A DNA stretch of 64,000 nucleotides from Burkholderiales bacterium (GTDB lineage Bacteria; Pseudomonadota; Gammaproteobacteria; Burkholderiales; Burkholderiaceae_C), in contig JAUVWL010000010.1 in NCBI GenBank assembly GCA_030604135.1, positions 59,615 through 123,614 of the forward strand. The letters run 5' to 3'. Below are positions 8,325 through 18,157 of the stretch, one piece after another. The number at the start of each line of letters is the position of its first letter. Position 1 is the stretch's first letter. Both the position numbers and the translations under genes were made by a program. The notes beneath the pieces are model-generated. The model saw only the letters and a list, made by a program, of their open reading frames with translations. It searched no databases and was not told the DNA's origin.

Positions 8325-9323
8325 ATGGAAGACGACGGACTGAACGACGCAGCCATCTTTCTCATGTCCCTGGGCGAAGAGGAAGCGGCCGAGGTGTTCA
8401 AACACCTCTCGCCCAAAGAAGTGCAGAAGCTGGGCGAAACCATTGCGCGCACGCGCGCCGTGTCCAACGAGCGGGTCAGCCAGGTGATGACAAAATTCAC
8501 CGATGCGGCGGCCTCGCAGCGCTTGCTGGTGTCCGACACCGACAACTACGTTCGCTCGGTGCTCAAGCGCGCCCTGGGCGACGACAAGGCCTCATTGCTG
8601 ATCGACCGCATTCTGCAAGGTGGCGATGTCTCGGGCATCGAAAGCCTCAAGTGGATGGACCCACTGTCGATAGCCGAGCTGCTGCGCAACGAGCACCCGC
8701 AGATCGTGGCGGCCATCCTGGTCCACCTGGAGTTCGACCAGACCGCCGGCGTGCTCAAGAACTTCACCGAGCGCACCCGCAACGAGGTGATGTTGCGCAT
8801 CGCCACGCTCGAAGGCATCCAGCCCACCGCCCTCAAAGACCTCAATGAGGTGCTCTACAAGGTGCTGGCCGGCGGCGACAAGATCCGCAAGACTTCGATG
8901 GGCGGCGTCAAGACTTCCGCCGAGATCATCAACCTGCTGGGTACCCAGCTGGAGACCTCGGTGTTGGACGCCATCCGGGAACACGACGCCGACCTGGCCC
9001 AGAAGATCATGGACAAGATGTTCACCTTCGAGGACCTGCTCAAGCTCGACGGCAAGTCGGTGCAGCTCATCCTCAAGGAGGTGTCGACCGACATGCTGGT
9101 GGTGGCGCTCAAGGGTGCGAGCACCGAGCTGCGCAACCTGGTGCTGTCCAACATGTCTTCGCGCGCCGCCGAGGCCTTGCGCGAGGACCTGGAATCGCGA
9201 GGACCGATGCGGCTGTCGGAGGTGGAGGCACAGCAAAAGGAGATTCTCAAGATCGTGCGTCGTCTGTCCGACGAAGGCCAGATCGTGATCGGTGGCGGAG
9301 GCGAGGATGAGAGCCTCGTCTAA
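8325..9323 (+). CDS. fliG: Flagellar motor switch protein FliG
   Basis: FliG is the C-ring subunit that contacts MotA and generates torque. The 332-residue protein has the three expected domains. These include the EHPQIVAAILVHLEF segment (EHPQ motif, about residues 124-138) and the charged torque helix in the C-terminal third (MFTFEDLLKLDGKSVQ). The reading frame overlaps the start of fliH by 17 bases, suggesting coupled translation. Confidence 0.97.
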   Translation: MEDDGLNDAAIFLMSLGEEEAAEVFKHLSPKEVQKLGETIARTRAVSNERVSQVMTKFTDAAASQRLLVSDTDNYVRSVLKRALGDDKASLLIDRILQGGDVSGIESLKWMDPLSIAELLRNEHPQIVAAILVHLEFDQTAGVLKNFTERTRNEVMLRIATLEGIQPTALKDLNEVLYKVLAGGDKIRKTSMGGVKTSAEIINLLGTQLETSVLDAIREHDADLAQKIMDKMFTFEDLLKLDGKSVQLILKEVSTDMLVVALKGASTELRNLVLSNMSSRAAEALREDLESRGPMRLSEVEAQQKEILKIVRRLSDEGQIVIGGGGEDESLV

Positions 9324-10011
9324 GTCCAGCCCCTACACCCGGTTTGTGCCCCGGGAAGAGATCGAGGGGGTGTCGGCCTGGCAGTTCTCGTCGATGGACG
9401 AGGGCGCTGCGGTGCGCGAGGAGCCTCCGGCCGCAGAAGAACCGGTGGAAGACCTGCCGGCGGTCCAGGAGTTGCTGGAGAAAGCCTATGCCGATGGTTT
9501 TGCCCACGGGCACGATGCCGGCAGTCAGGAAACCAGGGACGCTCTGGAAGCGCCCATTCGGCAAACCCTGGAGGACACCGGCTTGCGCCTGGCACAGCTG
9601 CTGCACGAGGCACGCGACCACATCGTTCGCAACGAAGACCGCATTTCTCACCAGTTGCTTGAACTGGCCTGCGACCTCGCGCGCCAGGTAATCCGGCAGG
9701 AACTGCGGCACAACCCCCAGGCCCTCAGGCCGGTGGTGGCCGAGGCCGTGGCGCAGTTGGTCGAAGACGGCCTGCCCGCCACGGTTCGCCTGAACCCGGA
9801 CGACCTGGCCGCCCTGGAAGAATCGCTGCGAGACAGCACCTCGTCGGGCACGCTGCCGGAGCTGGTGGCCGACCCGTCGGTCTCGCCCGGTGGCTGCATC
9901 GTCAGCTCGGCCAGTACCACGGCCGACGCGTCGATCGAGAAGCGCTGGGCCCGTGCCATCGGCAACCTGGGACTCGAAGGGCCCCTGAACCCGGAGAACG
10001 CCGATGTCTGA
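9307..10011 (+). CDS. fliH: Flagellar assembly protein FliH
   Basis: FliH regulates the export ATPase FliI and anchors it to the C ring. The 234-residue protein has an acidic N-terminal half and a C-terminal region typical of FliH/YscL ([14 protein letters not shown], then [13 protein letters not shown]). I place the start at the ATG at 9307 because GGAGGCGAGG lies just upstream. A GTG at 9292 is possible. It overlaps fliG by 17 bases and fliI by 8 bases. Confidence 0.93.
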   Translation: MRASSKSSPYTRFVPREEIEGVSAWQFSSMDEGAAVREEPPAAEEPVEDLPAVQELLEKAYADGFAHGHDAGSQETRDALEAPIRQTLEDTGLRLAQLLHEARDHIVRNEDRISHQLLELACDLARQVIRQELRHNPQALRPVVAEAVAQLVEDGLPATVRLNPDDLAALEESLRDSTSSGTLPELVADPSVSPGGCIVSSASTTADASIEKRWARAIGNLGLEGPLNPENADV

Positions 10012-11482
10012 GCAACGCCTGGCGGATGCCGAGCGGTGGTCCCGCTTCATGGACGACCTGCGCGAAAACGCCCGGGTGCACACCCCGCTGGAGGTCAGTG
10101 GCACCCTCACCCGGCTGGCCGGTCTGGTGCTCGAAGCCGTCGGCCTGAAGGTGCCGGTGGGCTCCCAATGCCTGATCGCCAACGGCGAAAAGGAACCCGT
10201 GCTGGCCGAGGTGGTGGGCTTCTCCAGCGACCGCGCCTACCTCATGCCGGCCGGTGATACCCATGGCCTGGCCAGCGGCGCTCGTGTCACGCCTCTGGCG
10301 CCCTACCGCCCTGTTCCGCGCATTGGCATGCCCAACCGGCCCCCCTCGGCCGGTGACCGGGGCGTACTGCGCCTGCCACTGGGCAAGGGCCTGCTCGGGC
10401 GCGTGGTTGACTCCCATGGCCGCCCACTGGACCACATGGGTCCGGTCACCGACGTCGAGGCCTTGCCGATGGACCGGGGCCCGCTCAACGCCATGGACCG
10501 CGATCCGGTACGCATACCGCTGGACACCGGCGTTCGGGCCATCAACGCCTTGCTGACCGTCGGGCGCGGACAGCGCATCGGCCTGTTCGCCGGCTCCGGC
10601 GTGGGCAAGAGTGTGCTGCTGGGCATGATGGCCCGCTACACCCGCGCCGACGTGATCGTGGTCGGCCTGATAGGCGAACGGGGCCGTGAGGTCAAGGAAT
10701 TCATCGAGGACATCCTGGGCGAAGAAGGCCGCCAGCGCTCGGTGGTGGTGGCCGCACCGGCCGACGCGCCTCCGCTGGTGCGTATGCAGGGCGCCGCCTA
10801 CGCCACCGCCATTGCCGAGCGCTTTCGCGACGACGGCCTGCACGTGCTGCTGCTGATGGATTCGCTGACCCGCTACGCCATGGCGCAGCGGGAAATCGCC
10901 CTGGCCATTGGTGAGCCGCCGGCCACCAAGGGCTACCCGCCCTCGTGTTTTGCCAAACTGCCGCAATTGGTAGAGCGCAGCGGCAACGGCCTGCATGGCG
11001 TCGGCTCGATCACCGCCTTCTACACCGTGTTATCCGAAGGCGACGACCAACAGGATCCGATTGCCGATGCGGCGCGCGCTATTCTGGACGGCCATATCGT
11101 GTTGTCGCGGTCGCTGGCCGAGTCCGGGCACTTCCCGGCCATCGACATCGAGGCCTCGGCCTCGCGGGTGATGCACAACGTGTCCTCACGCGAACACCTG
11201 GAACTGGCCCGCCGATTCCGAAACCTGTATTCGCGCTACATGAAGAGCCGCGACCTGATCCAGCTGGGCGCCTACGTCAGTGGCAGCGACCCCGACACCG
11301 ACCGCGCCATCGCGCTCTACCCGGCGCTGCAGGGGTTTCTGGCACAGGGCATGCACGAAGCGGCCGACATGAACAGCAGCCTGCACGGCCTGGCCAGCGC
11401 CTTGCAGGACAAGCCGGGCACGGCACAACGCCAAGGAGCGCCGGCGCAAAACAGGCCGCCTCGTGAAGGAGCCCGCACATGA
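10004..11482 (+). CDS. fliI: Flagellum-specific ATP synthase FliI
   Basis: FliI is the hexameric ATPase of the flagellar export apparatus. The 492-residue protein has a Walker A motif ([11 protein letters not shown], about residue 193) and a Walker B-like stretch ([12 protein letters not shown]). It also has the ATPase signature [15 protein letters not shown] typical of FliI/YscN. The C-terminal 35 residues are a glutamine- and proline-rich extension beyond the family core. Start and stop overlap fliH and fliJ (ATGA). Confidence 0.97.
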   Translation: MSEQRLADAERWSRFMDDLRENARVHTPLEVSGTLTRLAGLVLEAVGLKVPVGSQCLIANGEKEPVLAEVVGFSSDRAYLMPAGDTHGLASGARVTPLAPYRPVPRIGMPNRPPSAGDRGVLRLPLGKGLLGRVVDSHGRPLDHMGPVTDVEALPMDRGPLNAMDRDPVRIPLDTGVRAINALLTVGRGQRIGLFAGSGVGKSVLLGMMARYTRADVIVVGLIGERGREVKEFIEDILGEEGRQRSVVVAAPADAPPLVRMQGAAYATAIAERFRDDGLHVLLLMDSLTRYAMAQREIALAIGEPPATKGYPPSCFAKLPQLVERSGNGLHGVGSITAFYTVLSEGDDQQDPIADAARAILDGHIVLSRSLAESGHFPAIDIEASASRVMHNVSSREHLELARRFRNLYSRYMKSRDLIQLGAYVSGSDPDTDRAIALYPALQGFLAQGMHEAADMNSSLHGLASALQDKPGTAQRQGAPAQNRPPREGART

Positions 11483-11955
11483 GCAACCTGAAAACCCTGG
11501 ACAAGGTCGTGGAGCTGGCCGAGCAACGGCGTGATGCGGCCCTGGCCACCATGGCTCAGCTGGAACGCGAGATGCAGGCTGCGCAGGACCAGATGAATCA
11601 GCTCGAGTCCTATTCACTGGAGGCACAACAACGCTGGGCCGCACGCAGTGGTGGCACCATCGACCCGACGGTGCTGGGTCACCAGCGCCAGTTCGTGCAG
11701 AAAATCGACCACGCCATCGCCTTCCAGCGCAGCGTGCTGAGCAGCCGGCAGGACCAGATCGATCGCCAGCTGGCGGTGCTGCAGTCGGCCGAACGCGACC
11801 TCGCCGGCCTTCGGCGATACACCGAGCGCAAGCGCCAGCAAGTTGCCAGCCAGGCCATGCGGCAGGAGCAGAAGCAGACCGATGAAATGGCCATGAGCGT
11901 CTACCTTCGGCAGCGAAGCGGCGCAGTGGCGCCCACAGGTGGCCTGTCGACATGA
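11479..11955 (+). CDS. fliJ: Flagellar export protein FliJ
   Basis: FliJ is the central-stalk-like coiled-coil protein that couples FliI to the export gate. The 158-residue sequence is almost wholly coiled coil, rich in Q, E, R and L ([20 protein letters not shown]), which is characteristic. It starts within the fliI stop codon (ATGA overlap) and precedes fliK. Confidence 0.93.
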   Translation: MSNLKTLDKVVELAEQRRDAALATMAQLEREMQAAQDQMNQLESYSLEAQQRWAARSGGTIDPTVLGHQRQFVQKIDHAIAFQRSVLSSRQDQIDRQLAVLQSAERDLAGLRRYTERKRQQVASQAMRQEQKQTDEMAMSVYLRQRSGAVAPTGGLST

Positions 11956-12037
11956 CCCGCACCCGGCAAACCCACACTCTGTTCCCGAACAGGACCGCTG
12001 TGTCCACCCCCCGTTTTCAAACACTGGAGCCAACCCC

Positions 12038-13375
12038 GTGAGCACCACGCCCAGCGCTGGCCAGACCCCGCCATCCCGCCTCGCCGATGCACCTGCACAT
12101 GGTCAGGCCAAACGCACGGACGGCGGACAGGGTGCTCCGGCCGACCTGTTCTCCAGCCTGCTGGGTCTCATGACCGACAACCCGGCGATCGCCACCGAGA
12201 GGGGCGAACCGATCGCGGCGCACGATGATCTCGGCCCGGACGGAAACGCGGTGCTGGCGGCCGTGATCGACTGGCTGCAGGTGCCGTCGAACGCCCTGAA
12301 CACCGCCGGGTCGGACGCCACACCGGCAGCCGAAGCGGCGGTGGGCCAATTCGACACCGCGCAGTCGCCAGCAAGCGGTCTGATGGACACGGGCGAGCAG
12401 GGTGTGCAGGCCCAGGGACCGGATCCGGTGATGGCGACCTCGATTCCCGCGACCGAGATTCCCCTGGACGGACAGCACGCCACCACGCCGGTGGATCAGG
12501 ACATGGCGCCCCCCGCTGCCTCGCCACCCCAGACCCCGGCAGGTCGCCCAGCGGCCTCCCTGGGACGTGCGGCCCAGGCGAGCACCACCCAGATGTTGCA
12601 GAACACAGACAGCGTTCAATGGCGCTCGACAACGGCCGCTCGCCAGGACGCGACGAGCCCGTCTGCACCTGCGCTGGCGAGCGCAGCCAACTGGTCGGGC
12701 ATGCGCAGCACCGTGACCCTGCACCACCGGTTCGGGGCGACCCTCGGGGTCGAGAACCTGTCGGCCCGCAGCGCGGACAGCGCGCTTCCCGGAAGCCCCA
12801 ACGCCCTGCTGGGCGTGGCCGGCTCCCAGGCAGGCGAAGCCTCCCTGGGCCAGCGCCAAGGCGGTTTCAGCGGTGACGGCACCTCGTCGACCGACCTGGC
12901 TGACGCGTCAGCAGATGAAATGACCGACGCCGAAAACACATTTGCCATGCCAGAGGCCGAGGCCGACGAAGCCCACAACCAGGACCTGCGTGGCTGGACC
13001 ACGGGCGCCCTGCGCCAGGCCAGCCTGCGCGTCGGCCAGCACAGCGGCGACGCGATCGACATCGAGTTGAGCCTGCGTGGCCAGGAAGTGAGTGTGGACT
13101 TCAGAACCGACAATGCCGAAGCCAGAAGCTCGCTGCAGGCCAGCGCAGGTGCTGCGCTGACCGACCTGCTGCAACGCAGTGGCATGCAACTCGGTGGCCT
13201 GACAGTGGGCGGCCAGGCGCTGCCCGAACGCCAGAACCCGGAACAGGCGGCCATGCAGGAAACGGCCCGCAGGTCCGGACGAAATCAGGTCACCACGGGC
13301 GATGACCTGGTGCCATCCGGCCCTGTCAGACCACAGAGAAGCGACGGAAGCTCATCACTCGACCTGTTTGTGTGA
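12038..13375 (+). CDS. fliK: Flagellar hook-length control protein FliK
   Basis: FliK measures hook length and switches export specificity. The first 330 residues are low-complexity, rich in A, T, P and Q as usual. The C-terminal domain (about residues 340-425, EIELSLRGQEVSVDFRTDN then LQRSGMQLGGLTVGGQ) matches the Flg_hook family. I choose the GTG at 12038 because TGGAG lies about eight bases upstream. An earlier GTG at 11939 would overlap fliJ without a ribosome site. The C-terminus ends in SSLDLFV, similar to the tails of CheD and the CheZ-like protein in this window. Confidence 0.88.
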   Translation: MSTTPSAGQTPPSRLADAPAHGQAKRTDGGQGAPADLFSSLLGLMTDNPAIATERGEPIAAHDDLGPDGNAVLAAVIDWLQVPSNALNTAGSDATPAAEAAVGQFDTAQSPASGLMDTGEQGVQAQGPDPVMATSIPATEIPLDGQHATTPVDQDMAPPAASPPQTPAGRPAASLGRAAQASTTQMLQNTDSVQWRSTTAARQDATSPSAPALASAANWSGMRSTVTLHHRFGATLGVENLSARSADSALPGSPNALLGVAGSQAGEASLGQRQGGFSGDGTSSTDLADASADEMTDAENTFAMPEAEADEAHNQDLRGWTTGALRQASLRVGQHSGDAIDIELSLRGQEVSVDFRTDNAEARSSLQASAGAALTDLLQRSGMQLGGLTVGGQALPERQNPEQAAMQETARRSGRNQVTTGDDLVPSGPVRPQRSDGSSSLDLFV

Positions 13376-13385
13376 AGCCGGGTAA

Positions 13386-13401
13386 GCGGGCGTTTTCCCG
13401 C
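13386..13401 (+). terminator. Possible weak terminator after fliK
   Basis: GCGGG and CCCGC form a short 5-bp stem with a CGTTTT loop, 11 bases past the fliK stop. No T run follows. It may mark the boundary between the fliF-K and fliL-R transcripts. Confidence 0.3.
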
Positions 13402-13441
13402 CCTATTCCCGCGAACGGCGCGCGCCCTGCCATCGAATAAT

Positions 13442-13502
13442 GACTCCAGTGCCATCGCCGCAAGGCGTCCCGGGAGCGGGTTTCGCTCCCTCGACTGGAG
13501 TC
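13442..13502 (+). promoter_or_regulatory. fliL leader inverted repeat covering the ribosome site
   Basis: GACTCCAGT (13442-13450) is exactly complementary to ACTGGAGTC (13494-13502), which contains the fliL ribosome site GGAG. An inner perfect hairpin, GGGAGCG with CGCTCCC (13472-13490), sits inside. Folding would occlude translation initiation at the ATG at 13507. Confidence 0.45.
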
Positions 13503-13506
13503 TCCC

Positions 13507-14067
13507 ATGAGTGCCGCTGCCACCGCCGACAACGCCGCTGCTGAAAAGCCCAAAAGCAAAAAACTGCTGTTCATCATTCTGGGCGTCGTCCTGGTTGCCC
13601 TTCTCGGGGCCGGCGCCGCGCTGTTCCTGCTGATGAAGAACACCGCAGACGACGACCACGATGACGACGATGCCCCGGTCGCGGCGCAGGCGCCATCCCG
13701 GCCCCGCACACCCCCGGTGTTTCTGCCGCTGGAAAACATGGTGGTCAACCTGGCCGATGCCGGCGGCAACCGGTTTGCCCAGATCGGCATCACCCTGCAG
13801 TTGCAGGACAGCAAGACCGGTGACGACATGAAGACCTACATGCCCAGCATCCGCTCGGCCATCCTCATGCTCATTTCGCAACGCAGTTCGGACGAGGTTC
13901 TGCAGGTCGAGGGCAAGACCCGCCTGTCACGGGACATCATCCGCGAGATCTCGGACATCATGGGTTACGAGTACGAAGACGAGGAAGGTGAGCGCAGCAA
14001 CCGCCGCCGCAGGGCACCGCCCAACCCCGTGCAGGCCGTGTTGTTCTCCAGCTTCATCGTGCAATGA
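13507..14067 (+). CDS. fliL: Flagellar basal body-associated protein FliL
   Basis: FliL is a single-pass inner-membrane protein that surrounds and supports the stators. The 186-residue protein has one membrane helix (about residues 20-44, KLLFIILGVVLVALLGAG), an acidic linker with a run of Asp, and a periplasmic domain (LENMVVNLADAGGNRFAQIG). A basic patch EERSNRRRRAPPN-like near residue 170 precedes the conserved end VLFSSFIVQ. It is the first gene of the fliLMNOPQR operon. Confidence 0.93.
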   Translation: MSAAATADNAAAEKPKSKKLLFIILGVVLVALLGAGAALFLLMKNTADDDHDDDDAPVAAQAPSRPRTPPVFLPLENMVVNLADAGGNRFAQIGITLQLQDSKTGDDMKTYMPSIRSAILMLISQRSSDEVLQVEGKTRLSRDIIREISDIMGYEYEDEEGERSNRRRRAPPNPVQAVLFSSFIVQ

Positions 14068-14082
14068 GCTGACGGAGCTGCC

Positions 14083-15087
14083 ATGTCCGACTCGTTCCTG
14101 TCACAAGACGAAATCGACGCCCTGCTCGAAGGTGTCACGGGCGAAAGCCAGAAGCTGGCCAAGGAAGACGTGCCGGCGGGCGCCATCCGCGACTACAACC
14201 TGGCCAGCCAGGAACGCATCGTCCGCGGTCGCATGCCGACCATGGAGGTCGTCAACGAGCGATTCTCGCGCAACCTGCGGCTGGGCCTGTTCAACTTCAT
14301 CCGGCGCAGCCCCGAGATATCGGTGGGAGCGGTGCAGGTGCAGAAGTACAACGCCTTCCTGCGCGAACTCGTGGTGCCAACCAATTTCAACATCATGGCC
14401 ATCCGCCCCTTACGCGGCAACGGCCTGGTGGTGTGCGAGCCCACGCTGCTGTTCGGCGTCATCGACAGCCTGTTCGGCGGCAACGGCAAGTTCCAGACCC
14501 GCATCGAGGGCCGCGATTTCTCGGCCACCGAGCAGCGCGTGATCACCCGCCTGGTGGATGTGATTGCAGAGGAATACAAGAAGGCCTGGGTCGGTGTGTA
14601 TCCGCTGGAGCTGGTGTACCAGCGTTCGGAGATGCAACCACAGTTCGCCACCATCGCCACCCCGAGTGAGATCGTGGTGTCCACCAGCTTCACGCTGGAG
14701 ATAGGCGACATCACCGGCTCGCTGCATATCTGCATCCCCTACGCCACGCTCGAACCCATTCGCGACGTGCTGTATTCGAGTGTGCAGGGCGACGCCATCG
14801 AGGTGGACCGCCGCTGGATCAAGGTGCTCAGCCACGAGATCCAGGCCGCCGAACTGACCATGGTCGCCGAACTCGCCCGCACCGACGCCACGGTTGAACA
14901 GTTGCTGGCCATGCAGGTGGGCGACTTCATCGAACTCGACCGCAACCCGACGATCGAGGCCCATATCGAAGGCGTGCCGGTGTTCGACTGCCAGTACGGC
15001 ACACACAAGGGCAAATACGCGTTGCGCATCCAGCGCAGCCTGCGCGGACCGGACATGAACTGGCTGGGAGATAGCTATGTCAACTGA
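14083..15087 (+). CDS. fliM: Flagellar motor switch protein FliM
   Basis: FliM is the C-ring protein that binds phosphorylated CheY and switches rotation direction. The N-terminal peptide FLSQDEIDALLEG is the canonical CheY-P binding motif. The middle domain has the GGxG-type signature (LFGGNGKFQTRIEGRDFS), and the C-terminal SpoA domain follows. At 334 residues it is of usual length. It overlaps fliN by 11 bases. Confidence 0.97.
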   Translation: MSDSFLSQDEIDALLEGVTGESQKLAKEDVPAGAIRDYNLASQERIVRGRMPTMEVVNERFSRNLRLGLFNFIRRSPEISVGAVQVQKYNAFLRELVVPTNFNIMAIRPLRGNGLVVCEPTLLFGVIDSLFGGNGKFQTRIEGRDFSATEQRVITRLVDVIAEEYKKAWVGVYPLELVYQRSEMQPQFATIATPSEIVVSTSFTLEIGDITGSLHICIPYATLEPIRDVLYSSVQGDAIEVDRRWIKVLSHEIQAAELTMVAELARTDATVEQLLAMQVGDFIELDRNPTIEAHIEGVPVFDCQYGTHKGKYALRIQRSLRGPDMNWLGDSYVN

Positions 15088-15493
15088 AGAAATGAACCAG
15101 AACGCCATCGCCGACGAATGGGCACAGGCGCTGGAAGAGCAGACCGGCGCCGGGCAGGCAGACGCCGCACCGGCTTTCGACAGCGACCCGACACCAGCCG
15201 ACCCGCGCCAGGCCGGCGGCGGTCAGATGCAGGACATCCAGATGGTGCTGGACATCCCGATCCAGCTGTCGGTCGAACTCGGTCGCACCAAGGTGCCGAT
15301 CAAGCACATCCTGCAACTGGCCCAGGGCTCCATTGTCGAGCTCGACGCTCTGGCCGGCGAGCCCATGGACGTACTGGTCAATGGCTACCTGATTGCCCAG
15401 GGCGAAGTGGTCGTGGTCAACGAAAAGTTCGGCATCCGCCTGACCGACATCGTCACGCCGTCCGAGCGTATGCGCCGCGTCTCCAGAGGCTGA
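15077..15493 (+). CDS. fliN: Flagellar motor switch protein FliN
   Basis: FliN forms the lower C ring with FliM and helps dock the export ATPase complex. The 138-residue protein has a variable acidic N-terminus (about 55 residues) and a SpoA domain. The domain includes DIPIQLSVELGRTKVPIKHI and ends with FGIRLTDIVTPSERMRR, a near-perfect family match. Confidence 0.97.
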   Translation: MSTEEMNQNAIADEWAQALEEQTGAGQADAAPAFDSDPTPADPRQAGGGQMQDIQMVLDIPIQLSVELGRTKVPIKHILQLAQGSIVELDALAGEPMDVLVNGYLIAQGEVVVVNEKFGIRLTDIVTPSERMRRVSRG

Positions 15494-15512
15494 GTTCGGA
15501 GCCATCACTGTC

Positions 15513-15866
15513 ATGCTGCAAAACGCCCTTCCGGCCTTTGGCCTGCTGCTGATCATGGTGGTCCTGGCCGTCGTGCTCAAGCGCATGCGCCACCACCTGC
15601 CCCGCCCGGGTGGCCAGGAAGGCCCTGCCCTGCGCACGCTGTCATCGCTTTCGCTGGGACCGCATCAGCGCATGGTGACGGTGCAGGTGGGCGAAGGCGC
15701 CGACAGCGTCTGCCTGGTGCTGGGAGTGACCCCGGGTTCGGTGCAGACCCTGCATTCGATGGCCCTGCCCACCGACCCGACACCGCTGGCATCCCCCGGA
15801 AGCGCCCCCGGCCCCTTTGCTGCCCGACTGGCGCAGCTGACGAAAGCCCGTCATGGCTCACGCTGA
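15513..15866 (+). CDS. fliO: Flagellar biosynthetic protein FliO
   Basis: FliO is a small membrane protein that assists assembly of the FliPQR export core. The 117-residue sequence has one N-terminal membrane helix ([15 protein letters not shown]) and a soluble domain starting [21 protein letters not shown], which fits the FliO family. The N-terminal periplasmic segment is very short. It overlaps fliP by 14 bases. Confidence 0.88.
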   Translation: MLQNALPAFGLLLIMVVLAVVLKRMRHHLPRPGGQEGPALRTLSSLSLGPHQRMVTVQVGEGADSVCLVLGVTPGSVQTLHSMALPTDPTPLASPGSAPGPFAARLAQLTKARHGSR

Positions 15867-16611
15867 GCGCCGCCTGCGCCACCTGCTGATCGCGCTCCTC
15901 CTGCTGGGCGTCAGCGGCGCAGCCTGGAGCCAGGCCGGCCCCAGCCTGCCGCTGGCGGTGGGACAGGGCGCGGGGGGCACCACCTACTCGGTGCCGATCC
16001 AGACGCTGCTGTTTTTCACCGCCCTGTCCTTTCTGCCGGCGGTGCTGCTGATGATGACCGGCTTCACCCGCATCGTGATCGTGCTCTCGCTGATCCGTCA
16101 GGCCCTGGGCACCCAGATGGCGCCCCCCAACCAGGTGGTAGTGGGCCTGTCGCTGTTCCTGACCTTCTTCGTGATGGGGCCAACGCTGGACCGCGTCTAT
16201 GAAGACGCCTACAAGCCCTATTCCACCAACGCCATCGGCTTTGAAGAGGCGCTGGAGCGGGCCCAGGTCCCGATGCGCGGCTTCATGCTCAAACAGACCC
16301 GCCAGTCGGACTTCGAGCTGTTCGCCAACCTGGCCCGACTGCCTGCCGACGTGACGGCCGAAACGGCGCCCTTTCGCGTGCTGGTCCCGGCCTTCGTCAC
16401 CAGCGAACTCAAGACCGCCTTCCAGATCGGGTTCATGATCTTCATTCCCTTTCTGGTGATCGACATGGTGGTGGCCAGTGTGCTGATGTCGCTGGGCATG
16501 ATGATGCTTTCACCGGTGCTGGTGGCGCTGCCCTTCAAACTCATGCTGTTTGTGCTGGCCGACGGCTGGAACCTGCTGATCGGCTCACTGGCGGCCAGCT
16601 TCTCCGTCTGA
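15853..16611 (+). CDS. fliP: Flagellar export apparatus protein FliP
   Basis: FliP is the main subunit of the helical FliP5Q4R1 export gate. The 252-residue protein starts with a cleavable signal peptide ([18 protein letters not shown]), a known peculiarity of FliP. It contains the conserved [20 protein letters not shown] and [20 protein letters not shown] membrane segments. The gene is followed by fliQ after 23 bases. Confidence 0.97.
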   Translation: MAHAERRLRHLLIALLLLGVSGAAWSQAGPSLPLAVGQGAGGTTYSVPIQTLLFFTALSFLPAVLLMMTGFTRIVIVLSLIRQALGTQMAPPNQVVVGLSLFLTFFVMGPTLDRVYEDAYKPYSTNAIGFEEALERAQVPMRGFMLKQTRQSDFELFANLARLPADVTAETAPFRVLVPAFVTSELKTAFQIGFMIFIPFLVIDMVVASVLMSLGMMMLSPVLVALPFKLMLFVLADGWNLLIGSLAASFSV

Positions 16612-16634
16612 ACAAGCCCACCCCGATACCCGCC

Positions 16635-16904
16635 ATGGACCCTCAAGCCGCCCTCACCTTTGGCCAGAACGCGTTGTTCCTGCTGCTCAAGATCGCCGCC
16701 CCGGTGCTGGCCACGGTGCTGGGGGTCGGTCTGGTGGTCAGCCTGTTTCAGGCACTGACGCAGATTCAGGAAGCCACGCTGTCCTTCGTCCCGAAACTGA
16801 TCGCCGCGATTGCGGTGTTCGCCATCGCCGGCCCCTGGATGATGAACACCATGGTGGATTTCATCCGCAACACCATTCTCTCGATACCCAGCTACGCAGT
16901 CTGA
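16635..16904 (+). CDS. fliQ: Flagellar export apparatus protein FliQ
   Basis: This is a small (89-residue) two-helix membrane subunit of the flagellar export gate. Motifs such as LVVSLFQALTQIQEATLSFV are highly conserved. It sits between fliP and fliR in the standard order. Confidence 0.96.
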   Translation: MDPQAALTFGQNALFLLLKIAAPVLATVLGVGLVVSLFQALTQIQEATLSFVPKLIAAIAVFAIAGPWMMNTMVDFIRNTILSIPSYAV

Positions 16905-16931
16905 TCGCGGCAGGCCAGAACAAGAGCGACC

Positions 16932-17699
16932 ATGCCCACCTTCACCGAAGCCGACATCATGGGGCTGGTGATGCCGGTGTTCTGGCCCTTTCTGCGCGTG
17001 CTGGCCGTGTTTTCCAGCGCCCCGATCTTCTCGGCGCGCTCGGTGCCCATGCGCAGCCGGGTGGCCCTGGCGATGCTGGTGGCCCTGTGTGCCCAGGCCG
17101 GACTGCCCGAACAGCCCATGATCGCCCTGACCGACCCGCGGGCCTTCGAAACCGTGCTGCAGCAGGTGGTCATTGGCGTGGCGATCGGGCTGGCGGTGCG
17201 CATTGTGTTCTCGGCCGTGGAACTGGCGGGCGAGATGATAGGCCTGCAGATGGGACTGAACTTCGCGGGTTTCTTCGACCCAACCACCAACTCGCAAAGC
17301 AGTACCGTCGGTCGTTTCTTCGGCAACACCACCATGCTGCTCTTCATCGTGATGGGCGGTCATCTGATGCTGCTGCAGGTCGTCATCGCCAGCTTCGAGA
17401 CCTTCCCGGTGGGTGGCAGCGCCTTCGAGGCCGTGGGCCGACTGCGACTGCACGAACTGGGGTCTGTCGTGTTTCGCTACGGCCTATGGATTGCGCTGCC
17501 CATGATCGGCATGCTGCTGTTCATCAACATCGTGCTGGGCTTCGTCTCGCGCATCGCGCCGCAGATGAACGCCTTCGCCATCGGATTCCCACTGACGCTG
17601 TCGGCCGGCCTGATCGGTATTGCCTTCACCCTGCCCATGCTCGACCGGCCGGTGCTGGCACTGATGCAGATGACCACCCGCATGTTCATGGGTGGCTGA
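16932..17699 (+). CDS. fliR: Flagellar export apparatus protein FliR
   Basis: FliR caps the export gate core and contacts FlhB. The 255-residue protein is strongly hydrophobic with about six membrane segments. It carries the family motif GLQMGLNFAGFFDPTTNSQS and the C-terminal VLGFVSRIAPQMNAFAIGFP. It is the last gene of the fliLMNOPQR operon and converges with the lipoprotein gene only 18 bases away, with no clear terminator between. Confidence 0.96.
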   Translation: MPTFTEADIMGLVMPVFWPFLRVLAVFSSAPIFSARSVPMRSRVALAMLVALCAQAGLPEQPMIALTDPRAFETVLQQVVIGVAIGLAVRIVFSAVELAGEMIGLQMGLNFAGFFDPTTNSQSSTVGRFFGNTTMLLFIVMGGHLMLLQVVIASFETFPVGGSAFEAVGRLRLHELGSVVFRYGLWIALPMIGMLLFINIVLGFVSRIAPQMNAFAIGFPLTLSAGLIGIAFTLPMLDRPVLALMQMTTRMFMGG

Positions 17700-17717
17700 C
17701 CGAACAGACCGCGACGG

Positions 17718-18152
17718 CTACTGCCAGCGCAGGTCGTACAGCCGCCAGTCCTTGCCCTGGCGTCGCCACTCCAGCTGCACAGCGTAGGGGGTGATTCGCT
17801 CCGGAATCAGGCCCTGGGCGCCCGAGACCAGCACCTGGGCTTCGGTGCGCCCGAGGTGCGGCGCCTGGGGGTCAACGGAGTTGCGCCGGCTGATGGCCAC
17901 GATACGCACCTGCGCGTAGCGCAGGAACATCAGGCGCAAGGTGCGTTGCGCCCATTCGGCGTCGAATTCTTCCTGGGCCCGAAAGCGTGCATCCAGCAAG
18001 GCCATCACCGCGTTGCTATCTCGCGCTTCCAGCGCGTCCTGCAATTGGCGAACCGTGGCGTCCAGCGCCGCCTGCGGGTCGTCCTTGCCGCAAGCTGCCA
18101 ACCACCATGGCGAGGAAACGACCCACAGGCAATGCCGTCGTCTCATGAGCAC
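17718..18152 (-). CDS. Small predicted lipoprotein, function unknown
   Basis: The 144-residue protein has a basic start, a short hydrophobic stretch and a lipobox ending LAAC at residue 21, so it is probably an outer- or inner-membrane lipoprotein. The mature part is a helical stretch (AALDATVRQLQDALEARD) followed by beta strands, reminiscent of NTF2-like domains. This similarity is only a visual impression. It is the third gene of a minus-strand set with the response regulator (5-base gap) and the receiver-kinase. Confidence 0.7.
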   Translation of the reverse strand: MLMRRRHCLWVVSSPWWLAACGKDDPQAALDATVRQLQDALEARDSNAVMALLDARFRAQEEFDAEWAQRTLRLMFLRYAQVRIVAISRRNSVDPQAPHLGRTEAQVLVSGAQGLIPERITPYAVQLEWRRQGKDWRLYDLRWQ

Positions 18153-18157
18153 ACCAG

